Assembly: GCF_010730955.1 (NCBI RefSeq)
Contig: NZ_AP022577.1
Location: 1,612,001 to 1,676,000 of the forward strand
Source: Mycolicibacterium aubagnense
GTDB taxonomy: Bacteria; Actinomycetota; Actinomycetes; Mycobacteriales; Mycobacteriaceae
DNA length: 64,000 nucleotides
Direction of reading: 5' to 3'
Of the stretch, positions 25,410 to 33,518 are shown piece after piece. The notes under the pieces were generated by a model that worked only from the letters and a program-made list of their open reading frames with translations, was not told the origin of the DNA and searched no databases. The translations under genes and the position numbers were made by a program. Positions within the stretch are counted from its first letter, which is position 1, and every line of letters begins with the position of its first letter.

Positions 25410-25658
25410 CTTTCACGTAATACCGCAAACAATCGCATAAGCTGACTGACGCGTCAACTCGAACGCAGGCGTCCGCACCGAGCAAAGCCGTTCGGCCAAC
25501 TAACGAAGCATGGACCGGACAGATTCGCGAACAAGCATCGCGCTGCCACGGCTGGGCGACGCTGTACCGACTCGCCGAACCCGACTATCTCGACGAGCAC
25601 GTGCACCAGACCTGTTGAAATCGTCCTGGCGCCGGATGGATAGCTGACCGGTTCGGAT
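25410..25658. other. intergenic region, no gene recognised
   Basis: A plus-strand frame here reads WTGQIREQASRCHGWATLYR and stops near 25618; it is protein-like but has no start or ribosome binding site, and may be a remnant. The promoter of the MspA-like operon presumably lies within 25410-25500. Confidence 0.3.
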
Positions 25659-26336
25659 TCACCGGCAGCGGTGAACAACCGCATCGGCGACCAGCGCAAC
25701 TCCTGCGATCAGGAACATGACCCGCATCGCCATCGGCGCGTAGCGGGTGACGGTCCGCACCAAGAATCGCTGCGCCCGGGCCGCTCGCGTGTTTCGGCTG
25801 GTCGATAGCGCCAGGACCAGCGTGCAGGGAAGCAGCGCCATGATGCAGTAGGTGATCACGATGAGCGGCCACTGCGGCGGTCGTGGCTGCAGCGCGGCGA
25901 GCATGGTCAGCCCGGTCAGATACGGCACGGCCGTGCATGCTTGCCCCAATCCCACTGCGGCGCCGACGAATCCCAGCAGCCAGGGGCGGTGAAGCATCGC
26001 AACCTTGGCCCAACCCGGCGCGGCGGCTTGGGCAGGTAGTGGGAAGAACGCCAACGCGATCAGCACCAACCCCAACACGAACTCGCCCCGATACCTCACC
26101 GTCGGAGTGACAGTGAAGTCGGTCAGGTCTGTCAGCAGGCCCAGGCCCAGCACGGCGCACAGGCCGAAAGTGGTTGTCGCCGCGAAGACACCGGCGATGA
26201 AGCTCACGCCACCAGGAACGGCGGATTGACGGTTCAGCCGACTGGCGTAGACCACCGCGGACATGACTCCGATGTTCAGGACGTTGAGGGAATCCACGAA
26301 AGCGAACCCCACCAAGGTCAGCAGCAGCGCTGTCAT
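25659..26336 (-). CDS. GAP-family (Sap-like) integral membrane protein
   Basis: This protein of 225 residues starts at ATG 26336 (MTALLLTLVGFAFVD); the longer open frame upstream is not membrane-like. Six hydrophobic helices follow, including NVLNIGVMSAVVYASRL and FIAGVFAATTTFGLCAVLGL. The FAFVDSLN..N.G start is typical of the GAP family, which includes the sulfolipid-addressing protein Sap of M. tuberculosis, a lipid export accessory. The substrate here is unknown. The coding density and frame look intact. Confidence 0.7.
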   Translation of the reverse strand: MTALLLTLVGFAFVDSLNVLNIGVMSAVVYASRLNRQSAVPGGVSFIAGVFAATTTFGLCAVLGLGLLTDLTDFTVTPTVRYRGEFVLGLVLIALAFFPLPAQAAAPGWAKVAMLHRPWLLGFVGAAVGLGQACTAVPYLTGLTMLAALQPRPPQWPLIVITYCIMALLPCTLVLALSTSRNTRAARAQRFLVRTVTRYAPMAMRVMFLIAGVALVADAVVHRCR

Positions 26337-26473
26337 CGTGATCCTTGCCCCCGGCCCAGCCTCACTGGGCGCGATTCGCGGTGCCGCAAAAGTTGATCGA
26401 GGTTCGCGGTGCACGCCACGTCCTACGAGCAGGGTGGTGGTGTGGTCACGCGGCGCAGCGATGGCGCTATTGC

Positions 26474-26638
26474 TCAATCCACCCACGGATCGTCGACAGA
26501 CTGCGTTCGCCGATCCCGCGCAGCTTGCCGATCAGCAACCATCGGATCGAATCCGCAGATAGTTGCCACAACGCCAACAGCGAACAGCACCGACAGCGAC
26601 ACCCCGCAGCACAAAGCGCGCAGCAGACCACGAAACAT
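26474..26638 (-). CDS. Small exported or membrane protein (54 residues)
   Basis: The ATG at 26638 follows CAAGGGGGATAAA, a strong ribosome binding site. The product begins MFRGLLRALCCG, continues with a hydrophobic stretch (VSLSVLFAVGVVATICGF) and ends in a hydrophilic acidic tail (VDDPWVD) at TGA 26476-26474. A signal anchor is likely. Its 5' leader is shared with the MspA-like gene, pointing to common control. Confidence 0.55.
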   Translation of the reverse strand: MFRGLLRALCCGVSLSVLFAVGVVATICGFDPMVADRQAARDRRTQSVDDPWVD

Positions 26639-26640
26639 TT

Positions 26641-26686
26641 TATCCCCCTTGTGAATACCGGCCCCAAGCCCCCCGGCTTAACTGGT
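26641..26686 (-). repeat. Leader repeat upstream of the small membrane protein
   Basis: This is the second copy of the 45-base leader (see 25365-25409). A short hairpin AAGCC-GGGG-GGCTT lies at 26666-26679, followed by the AAGGGGGAT ribosome binding site. Confidence 0.65.
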
Positions 26687-26955
26687 ACTCCAACAGATAT
26701 TCACGACAATTCCACGAACCATCCGCCGCGTCAACTCGTAGCGATAGGTAGCCATCATCAAACTCACCGACACTTGAGCTAACATTTTTTGAGACGACAG
26801 GGTCGCTGGATGACGCAGCAACGGTCAGCAAACCGGCCTTCATTACTGCACCCCCGGGCGGTCATCATCAGGTCACTTCAGCGCCACAAACCAGCCCACC
26901 CCTCGGCGGGTGATCCCGTAAGCCTCTGCACCACAACAATATCCAGGGGGATGGC

Positions 26956-27170
26956 ATGGTCAGCAAGAAACGCCGTGGGGCATCGGTAGATGCCGCCACA
27001 TTCACCGAACGGCTCAACCGGCTGTTCGCCGTCGTCTACCCACCCGGACGCGGCCCCTACCGCAACGCCGAAGTAAGAGAAGCCTTGGCCGGCCGCGGAT
27101 TCGCAATGTCCGCCCCGTACCTGTCGCAACTACGCGGCGGAACCCGCACCAGCCCATCCCTGAAACGCCC
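26956..27170 (+). pseudogene. EspR-like regulator, N-terminal fragment cut by an IS
   Basis: The ATG at 26956 follows CCAGGGGGAT. The 71 residues before the IS match the N-terminus of EspR, the nucleoid-associated activator of ESX-1 genes: FTERLNRLFAVVYPPGRGPY, NAEVREALAGRGFAMSAPYL and SQLRGGTRTSPS (helix-turn-helix recognition region). EspR needs its C-terminal dimerisation domain, which is missing: the IS begins directly after SLK and other sequence lies on its far side. The fragment is probably inactive. Confidence 0.8.
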
Positions 27171-27191
27171 TGGGTCCGCCGGAGGCTCGAG

Positions 27192-28052
27192 CTATTGGAT
27201 TTCGACCAGGAGTTGGTCGGTCCGTTGTGCATCGCAGAACGCATCTTCGTATTCGGTGGGTGGGATGTCGCCGAGGTAGCTGTGTAGGCGGCCGGTGTTG
27301 TGCCAGTAGACCCAGCCCAGGGTCGCCAGCTCGACGTCCTCGACTGTCTTCCACGGCCCGGTGCGGGCGGGTCCGTAGATTAGCTCGGCTTTGTAGTAGC
27401 CGTTGACCGTCTCGGCCAGAGCGTTATCGAAACTGTCGCCTACGGTGCCGATCGAGGGCGCTGCTCCGATTTCAGCGAGCCGTTCACCGTAGCGAATCGA
27501 GGTGAATTGCGACCCGGCATCGGAGTGGCATACCAAGTCCGGCAACATATTTCCGCGTGACCACCGGGCCATCTCCAGTGCGTCGAGCACCATCGAGGTC
27601 CGCATATGCCCGGCTACCCGCCAGCCCACGATCCTCCGCGAGTACGCATCGACGATGAAGCACACATATGCGACCCCGGCCCAGGTGGGCACGAACGTCA
27701 GATCCGTCACCCAGAGCTGGTTCGGCGCGGTCGCGGTGAACTTGCGCTTGACCAGATCCGGGTGTCGCGCCGCCGGCGGGTCGGGTTTGGTGGTGCGGAC
27801 CCGTTTGCCGCGCCGCGCTCCGCAGATCCCGGCCGCTCGCATCAGCCGGGTGACCTGGTCGCGGCCGACATCGTGACCGTCCCTGCGGGCTGCTTTCCAC
27901 AGCTTGGGGGCGCCGTAGACGCAGTAGTTATCTGTCCAGAGCTGGCGCAGCGCCGGCCCCAGCACGGCATCACGCTGAGCACGTGCCGACGGAGGCCGGG
28001 CTTTGGCGTCGTAGTAAGTGCTCGGGGCCACCGTCACGCGTGCGGTACGCAA
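27192..28052 (-). CDS. IS3-family transposase, orfB (DDE integrase domain)
   Basis: This 286-residue frame carries the catalytic residues in NQLWVTDLTFVPTW, LVCHSDAGSQF and NALAETVNGYYKAELI. The ORF remains open upstream into the orfA region (AFIDANRGDFGVEPIIIV), as expected for an OrfAB fusion by -1 frameshifting near the orfA stop. It ends at TAG 27194-27192, about 20 bases inside the left repeat. It looks functional. Confidence 0.9.
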   Translation of the reverse strand: MRTARVTVAPSTYYDAKARPPSARAQRDAVLGPALRQLWTDNYCVYGAPKLWKAARRDGHDVGRDQVTRLMRAAGICGARRGKRVRTTKPDPPAARHPDLVKRKFTATAPNQLWVTDLTFVPTWAGVAYVCFIVDAYSRRIVGWRVAGHMRTSMVLDALEMARWSRGNMLPDLVCHSDAGSQFTSIRYGERLAEIGAAPSIGTVGDSFDNALAETVNGYYKAELIYGPARTGPWKTVEDVELATLGWVYWHNTGRLHSYLGDIPPTEYEDAFCDAQRTDQLLVEIQ

Positions 28053-28108
28053 GACAATGATGATGGGCTCGACCCCGAAATCCCCACGATTGGCGTCGAT
28101 GAAGGCGA

Positions 28109-28456
28109 CTATTTCTTGTGTTGGCGGTCGAGCTCCGCCCCGAAGAAACTTGCCGCTCGTTTCAGAATTTCGTTGGCACGCTTGAGTTCTCGGATCTCCT
28201 GCTCAAGCTCTTTGACTTTCTGCGACTCGGCCGTTGTTACTCCGGGTTCGTAGCCATCGTCGATGTCGGCCTGGCGCACCCAGGAACGCACCGACTCGAC
28301 CCCGTAGCCGAGCTGGTGAGCGACCCGCGAAACGGTGCCCTGCTCGGTGCCGAGTTCGGCGCGCAACGCACGGACCATACGCACCGCTGCAGCCTTCTCA
28401 TCCGGGCTGTAGCGGCGACTGGTCGGCTTCTTTCCCGATGACGATTCCGTGGGCAT
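28109..28456 (-). CDS. IS3-family transposase, orfA
   Basis: This 115-residue protein has a transposase_8 helix-turn-helix (GTVSRVAHQLGYGVESVRSW) and a C-terminal leucine-zipper segment (KVKELEQEIRELKRANEIL). It starts at ATG 28456 and ends in the string CACAAGAAATAG, where slippage to the orfB frame is possible. It belongs to a different IS3 subgroup from the element at 3872-5135. Confidence 0.9.
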   Translation of the reverse strand: MPTESSSGKKPTSRRYSPDEKAAAVRMVRALRAELGTEQGTVSRVAHQLGYGVESVRSWVRQADIDDGYEPGVTTAESQKVKELEQEIRELKRANEILKRAASFFGAELDRQHKK

Positions 28457-28510
28457 ACCTGCATCCTCGTTTCCAAGGTCAGGAGCCTCCGGGATTTCCA
28501 GGGCGTTTCA

Positions 28511-29138
28511 CACCCGCGAACTATCGACCGATGAGTTGGACGAGATTCGTCGTCACGTCATGGCCTACGTGGACAAGCTCCTACCCGATCGCGACAAGCG
28601 GCTTAACACCGCTGAGCGCACGGTGTCCAGACTGATCGATGAACGCGATGCGGTTCTACGCGCCCACTACGCGGGAGCCGTGCCACTTGACCAGCTCAAA
28701 ACGGAACAGGAGCGGATCGCCGCTGAGCTGGCCACAGCCCAACGCCAACTTGATGAGCGACGGCTCGATCGGCAGCAGCTGGAAAAGGCCCTCAGCGCGG
28801 CGCTGGACCTCGTTACGAACGCTCAGGCCGCCTACGCCGCCAGCGGCCCTCAAGCACGCCGTGCCATGAATCAGGCAGTCTTCGCTCGCATCTTCATCGC
28901 CGATGACGAGATCGCCGATGCGCAGCTGACCGACCTGTTCGAGCGATTACTAGATGCCAGGCTGAAGGACCGACTCAACGATGAACTGATTTCACGGGAC
29001 GGCGCTGCGCAATTTGGCGGAACAATGCCCAGAAAGCCGAAAAGTTCGAACTTGTATCCTTCTCATCAGGACACAAGTTCGAACTTTCGAACATTGGTAG
29101 CGGGGACAGGATTCGAACCTGCGACCTCTGGGTTATGA
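28511..29138 (+). pseudogene. C-terminal fragment of a large serine recombinase (integrase)
   Basis: Directly after the IS the frame reads ELSTDELDEIRRHVMAYVDK, a long coiled coil (LDQLKTEQERIAAELATAQR) and FARIFIADDEIADAQLTDLF, the C-terminal zinc-ribbon/coiled-coil region of large serine integrases. The catalytic resolvase domain and most of the recombinase domain are missing, replaced by the IS. The frame then runs into antisense tRNA sequence (AGTGFEPATSGL) and stops at 29136-29138 inside the tRNA gene. That is typical when an integrase gene abuts its attachment site at a tRNA. This is the likely integration enzyme of the island. Confidence 0.75.
29041..29087. repeat. 20-bp inverted repeat beside tRNA-fMet; terminator or attachment-site dyad
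   Basis: The arms 29041-29060 and 29068-29087 match at 19 of 20 positions (AAAGTTCGAACTTGTATCCT and its inverse) around a seven-base loop. It starts eight bases downstream of the tRNA 3' end (minus direction), so it could be the tRNA terminator. It also lies at the end of the integrase frame and contains GTTCGAA, the tRNA T-loop motif, so it could be part of an attachment site. Confidence 0.55.
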
Positions 29139-29171
29139 GCCCAGCGAGCTACCGAGCTGCTCCACCCCGCG
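29095..29171 (-). tRNA. Initiator tRNA-fMet (anticodon CAU)
   Basis: The 77-nt gene on the minus strand starts CGCGGGG and ends CCCCGCTACCA with CCA encoded. The anticodon stem-loop is CTGGG-CTCATAA-CCCAG, with the three G:C pairs of initiators. Position 1 (C) and 72 (T) do not pair, the hallmark of an initiator tRNA. The T arm reads GCAGGTTCGAATCCTGT. It marks the junction between the island and the core genome. Confidence 0.95.
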
Positions 29172-29262
29172 TCGGTAAATACAACGTTACCCAACGCTGC
29201 CGAATGCACCAAATCGTATGGTCAGACGGGGTTTTTGGAACCGGATGCCGAACTTGGCTGGA

Positions 29263-29304
29263 CACAAAACTGCCCAACCCCCGAAGGAATTGGGCAGTTT
29301 TGTG
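29263..29304. terminator. Strong hairpin terminator downstream of the UPF0182 gene
   Basis: Perfect 15-bp arms CACAAAACTGCCCAA and TTGGGCAGTTTTGTG enclose a short loop. On the minus strand the hairpin ends in TTTTGTG after the UPF0182 stop at 29326. It may also insulate the tRNA promoter. Confidence 0.8.
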
Positions 29305-29325
29305 ATTGTTGACGTGTCGACTGGC

Positions 29326-32313
29326 CTACTTGGCGTCGCGGTACTTCGCCATGGCGTCATCGAGCTTCTGCAGCGCCGCGCCGTACTGGGCGAAATTGCC
29401 GCTCTGCTGCGCCGCATGCATCCCGTCGAGGGCCGCGTTGACATCTTGCAGGGCAGCGGCTTTCGCGGGCGACAGGGTCAGCGGGACGCCAGGAGACTGC
29501 ATCGCTACCGGCGGAGGCTGCGGCGCCGCGGCAGGCGGCTGGACTGCCCCCGGAACGGCCGCGGGAGGCGGCGTCCCAGCCGGCACGTCGGTGGGGGCCG
29601 GACCTGTCGCGGTGGCACCCGCACCCGGCCCGAAGATGCCGTTGAGAGCATCACGGACCGTCGGGCCGTAGCCGACCTTGTCGTTGTACATCATCGCCAC
29701 GCGGATCAATCGCGGGTAGGACGAGGCCGCGTCACTGGCGCCCGGCGAGGCGTAAACCGGTGCGACATAGAGCAACCCACCCTGGCCGACGGGCAGCGTC
29801 AAGAGATTGCCCCACCGAATCCGGTTCTGATTGTCCCGTCCGATGACGCCCAGGTCCTGGCTCACCGCAGTGTCGGTGCTGATCGCGTTGAATGCCAGTT
29901 TGGGCCCGTTCACCTGGCCCGGGATGGTCAGCACGGTGATCTTGCCGTAGGTGGCCGGATCCGAGCTGGCGCTGATGTACGCCGCCAGGAAGTCCCGCCG
30001 GAACCGGTTCATCGCCGTGGTCAGCTGGAACGACGACGAATCACCACCCGTGGCAAGGTCTTTCGCGACGATGTAGTACGGCGGCTGGAAGCTGCTGGCC
30101 GTCGGGTTCGGGTCCAGTGGCACATCCCAGAAATCCGACGTCGAGAAGAACGTCACCGGATCGTTGACGTGATACTTGGCCAGCAGCATGCGCTGGACCT
30201 TGAACAGGTCCTCCGGGTAGCGCAGGTGCTCGGCGAGTTCCTTGGAGATCGTCGACTTCGGCTTCACCGTGTCCGGGAACACCTTCATCCACGCCTGTAG
30301 CACCGGGTCGTGCTCGTCCTGTTCGTACAGGGTCACGGTGCCGTCGTAGGCGTCGACCGTGGCCTTCACCGAGTTCCGGATGTAGGACACCTGCTTGTCC
30401 GGCAACATCCGGTTGACCGCAACCTCATTCGAGTCGGCGGTCGCACTCGACAGCGAGGTCAGCTCCGAGTAGGGGTAGTTGTCCAGCGTGGTGTAGCCGT
30501 CGACGATCCACACCATGCGCTTGTTGACGATCGCTGGGTACACCGTCGAATCGGTGGTCAGCCACGGCGCCACCGCCTCGACCCGGCGTGCCGGGTCGCG
30601 GTTGAACAGAATCTTGCTGTTCGGCCCGATCACGCTGGAGAACAAGAAGTTTCGCTCGGCGAACTTCGCGGCGAAGACCGACCGGGACAGCCAGTTGCCG
30701 ATGTCCACACCGCCGGTACCACCGTAGGTGTAGTTCTTGGTCTCGGTGTTGGTCTCGTAGTCGTACTCGCGGTCGACGCCGTTCTTGCCGACGATCGCGT
30801 AATCCGAAGCCGCACTGGCGATCACCGGGCCGAAGTACACGCGCGGCTGATCCAGGGGCGCCGGGCCGGGCGACACCGCCGCACCATTGGCGCCGACCAC
30901 GCTGGCCAGGAACTCCGGATAGCCGCCGTTCTGGTTGGGGTCGTTGGCGATGCCACGCACCGTGTTGGCGGGCGAGGCGATGAAACCGTTGCCATGGGTG
31001 TACACCGAATGCCTGTTGATCCAGTCACGCTGGTTGTCGATCAACCGGTCCGGGTTCAATTCACGTGCCGCCACGACAAAGTCGCGCAGCTTGCCGTCAG
31101 GGCCGTTGTAGCGGTCGATGGAGAGCTGATCCGGGAAACTGTAGAAGTTCTTGCCCTGCTGGAACTGGGTGAAGGCCGGTCCGACGATGGTCGGGTCGAG
31201 CAAGCGGATATTCGACGTCGTCGCCCTGTCAGCCGCGACCTGTTCGGCGGTGGCGGGCGCGTTGCCGCTGTAGTCGCGGTACGTCACCGCGTCACCGGTC
31301 AACCCGTACGCATCTCGCGTCGCCGTGATACTCCGACTGATGTAGTCGCGTTCCTTCTGCGCCGCATTGGGTTTGACGCTGAACTGCTCGACCAGCATGG
31401 GCCAGCCCGCCCCGATGATCACCGAGCTCAGCAGCAGCAGCACCAGGCCGATGGCCGGAATCCGCAAGTCCCGCAGCACCAGCGCCGAGAACACCGCCAC
31501 TGCGCAGATCAGTGCGATGACCAGCAGGATCATTTTGGCGGGCAGCACGGCATTGATGTCGGTGTAGCCGGCACCGGTGAACGGCTTGCCGCCACGGGTG
31601 TGGCTCAACAGCTCGTACCGGTCGAACCAGTAGGCAACGGCCTTGAGCACCACCAGGATTCCCACCAGCGACACCAACTGTATCCGCGCGGCACGGCTGA
31701 GCGCACCCTGGCGGCCCGACAGGCGGATACCACCGAACACGTAGTGGCCCAGCAGGTTTCCGACCAGCATCAGGAAGACGCCAACGAACAGATAGCCGAG
31801 CACCAAGCGGTAGAACGGCAAGTCGAACGCGTAAAAGCCCAAATCCTTGCCGAACTCGGGGTCGTTGATGCCGAACGAGCCACCGTGCAGGAACAGCTGC
31901 ACGCGCACCCAGTAGGTCTGTGCCACGAATCCGGCCAGCAACCCGATGAACACCGGGACGCCGATGGCGAAGAGCCGCAACCGGGCCAGCACCGTGGTGC
32001 GGTACCGGGCGACCGGGTCGTTGGGGCCGGACGCCGGTACGAACACCGGCCGGGACCGGTACGCGAGTGCCATTCCGCCGAACACCACGGCACCGATGAA
32101 CACCCCGGCCACCAGGAACACCACCAGCCGCGTCACCAGGACGGTGGTGAAAACCGAGCGGAAGCCGAGCTCGCCGAACCAGAGCCAGTCCACGTAGGCG
32201 TCGACCAGTCGGGGGCCGATCATCAACAACCCGACGATCAGCAGCGCGATCCCGACCAGGATCCGACTTCGTCGCGTCAGCTTCGGCATCCTCGCCGCAG
32301 GCCGCATCCCCAC
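29326..32313 (-). CDS. UPF0182 family membrane protein (Rv3193c orthologue)
   Basis: This protein of 995 residues starts at GTG 32313. The N-terminal ~320 residues hold seven transmembrane helices (first: [20 protein letters not shown]), followed by a large exported domain with motifs such as [18 protein letters not shown] and [20 protein letters not shown]. It ends in a Pro/Ala-rich linker and a coiled coil. Length and layout match mycobacterial UPF0182 proteins. The function is not established. It is the first gene of the conserved core right of the tRNA. Confidence 0.93.
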   Translation of the reverse strand: MGMRPAARMPKLTRRSRILVGIALLIVGLLMIGPRLVDAYVDWLWFGELGFRSVFTTVLVTRLVVFLVAGVFIGAVVFGGMALAYRSRPVFVPASGPNDPVARYRTTVLARLRLFAIGVPVFIGLLAGFVAQTYWVRVQLFLHGGSFGINDPEFGKDLGFYAFDLPFYRLVLGYLFVGVFLMLVGNLLGHYVFGGIRLSGRQGALSRAARIQLVSLVGILVVLKAVAYWFDRYELLSHTRGGKPFTGAGYTDINAVLPAKMILLVIALICAVAVFSALVLRDLRIPAIGLVLLLLSSVIIGAGWPMLVEQFSVKPNAAQKERDYISRSITATRDAYGLTGDAVTYRDYSGNAPATAEQVAADRATTSNIRLLDPTIVGPAFTQFQQGKNFYSFPDQLSIDRYNGPDGKLRDFVVAARELNPDRLIDNQRDWINRHSVYTHGNGFIASPANTVRGIANDPNQNGGYPEFLASVVGANGAAVSPGPAPLDQPRVYFGPVIASAASDYAIVGKNGVDREYDYETNTETKNYTYGGTGGVDIGNWLSRSVFAAKFAERNFLFSSVIGPNSKILFNRDPARRVEAVAPWLTTDSTVYPAIVNKRMVWIVDGYTTLDNYPYSELTSLSSATADSNEVAVNRMLPDKQVSYIRNSVKATVDAYDGTVTLYEQDEHDPVLQAWMKVFPDTVKPKSTISKELAEHLRYPEDLFKVQRMLLAKYHVNDPVTFFSTSDFWDVPLDPNPTASSFQPPYYIVAKDLATGGDSSSFQLTTAMNRFRRDFLAAYISASSDPATYGKITVLTIPGQVNGPKLAFNAISTDTAVSQDLGVIGRDNQNRIRWGNLLTLPVGQGGLLYVAPVYASPGASDAASSYPRLIRVAMMYNDKVGYGPTVRDALNGIFGPGAGATATGPAPTDVPAGTPPPAAVPGAVQPPAAAPQPPPVAMQSPGVPLTLSPAKAAALQDVNAALDGMHAAQQSGNFAQYGAALQKLDDAMAKYRDAK

Positions 32314-32403
32314 TCGTCAGCTCCAGTCTGTTGAAAGTCTGTATGAAAATCCGAAAAGGCCAGCTTGTCTTACGACTCTACGCATTCAGGGCTGGCCGCA
32401 CGC

Positions 32404-33429
32404 TCAACAGCGGGGAGGTTCGCCACCAGCGGACACCGCGTGCAGCGCGTCGACCGCGCCGCTCAGGTTCTCGACCTTGATCAACCCCAACCCGTCCAGG
32501 TGGGCCGAGACCGCTTCGGCGCAGTTCTCGGCAGGCACCATGAACACCGTCGCGCCGGCCTCCCGCGCGGCCAGCATCTTGTGGGTGATGCCGCCGATCG
32601 GGCCCACCTTGCCGTCGTCGGCGATGGTGCCGGTGCCCGCAACGAACTTGCCGCCGTTGAGGTTTCCGTCGGTGAGCTTGTCGACCACGGCCAGGCTGAA
32701 CATCAGGCCGGCCGACGGGCCACCGATGTTGGCCAGGTTGAAGTCGATGGAGAACGGGGCCCAGGGGGCGTTGAGGACGGTGGTGCCGAGGTAGCCGTAG
32801 TCGCGGTCCTTGTTGGCGCCCAGCGTGATGGTCGCGACGCCGATCCCGGCATTCGTGCGCCGGTAATCGAGCACGACGTGGTCGCCCGGCTTGGTTTTCT
32901 TCAGCAGTGAGGTGAACTCTTCGACATTGGCCACCGGAACGCCGTTGACCATGTCGATGGCGTCGCCCGGACGCAACTGCCCGGCCGACGGCCCGGGATC
33001 GGCGACCGCCTGGACCGTCACCGCCTTCGGGTACTTCAGGTAGTTCAGCGCCGCGAACTCGGCGTCTTCCTCGGAATTCTTGAAGTCGGCGTTGTTGGCC
33101 TTGTCCACCTGGTCCTTGGACTTGTCCGGCGGATACACCAGGTCGCGCGGGACCAGCTGCTCGCGGCCGGACATCCACAGCGCCAGCGCCTGCCCCAGCG
33201 TCAGCCCGTCGCTCTGCGACACCGTCGTCATGTTGAGGTGGCCCGACGTCGGGTGCACCTTGACGTCGCCCTTGATGTCGACGACCTTCTTGCCGTCAAC
33301 CTCACCGAGCGTGTCGAACGTCGGGCCGGGACCCAGCGAGACGAACGGCACCGTCACCACCGACAGCAGCACAACGAACACGATGATCGGCACCAGAGCG
33401 ACCACGAGCGTAGAAATCCGCCTGTTCAC
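32404..33429 (-). CDS. PDZ / Lon-like (S16) serine protease, membrane-anchored (Rv3194c orthologue)
   Basis: Start is taken at GTG 33429 (VNRRISTLVVALVPIIVFVV), giving an N-terminal anchor. A PDZ domain occupies about residues 120-215 (PGPSAGQLRPGDAIDMVNGV). The Lon-type proteolytic domain follows, with the catalytic Ser in NIGGPSAGLMFSLA and Lys in GGITHKMLAAREAG. The layout equals the YlbL family, which cleaves proteins outside the membrane. It is convergent with nothing and divergent from the DUF2342 gene at 33519. Confidence 0.9.
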   Translation of the reverse strand: MNRRISTLVVALVPIIVFVVLLSVVTVPFVSLGPGPTFDTLGEVDGKKVVDIKGDVKVHPTSGHLNMTTVSQSDGLTLGQALALWMSGREQLVPRDLVYPPDKSKDQVDKANNADFKNSEEDAEFAALNYLKYPKAVTVQAVADPGPSAGQLRPGDAIDMVNGVPVANVEEFTSLLKKTKPGDHVVLDYRRTNAGIGVATITLGANKDRDYGYLGTTVLNAPWAPFSIDFNLANIGGPSAGLMFSLAVVDKLTDGNLNGGKFVAGTGTIADDGKVGPIGGITHKMLAAREAGATVFMVPAENCAEAVSAHLDGLGLIKVENLSGAVDALHAVSAGGEPPRC

Positions 33430-33518
33430 GCCGCCAACAGTAAAGCTCGCGGCTCGGTTCGCTGACAGCATGACCCGCGAAGCCACCCACGGCCGGTGCT
33501 GGCAGTACGGTTGACGGT

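Larger units (their letters stand above)
27171..28510 (-). mobile_element. IS3-family insertion sequence, different from the first
   Basis: This 1340-bp element has inverted repeats TGAAACGCCCTGG....CGGAGGCT at 27171 and, inverted, at 28510 (TGAAACGCCCTGG identical, the following bases partly matching). It holds orfA and orfB on the minus strand. The flanks show no target duplication (CCC on the left, CAC on the right) and belong to two unrelated broken genes, which points to deletion between IS copies. Confidence 0.88.

Noticed and set aside
29097..29138. Protein-like text AGTGFEPATSGL at the end of the integrase frame
   Set aside because: It is antisense tRNA-fMet sequence read as protein, a familiar artefact, and not a conserved protein tail.
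30310..32334. 674-codon plus-strand open frame opposite the UPF0182 gene
   Set aside because: It is a GC-bias shadow: composition is His/Arg/Gln-rich and low-complexity, with no domain, while the minus-strand frame is a clear UPF0182 protein.
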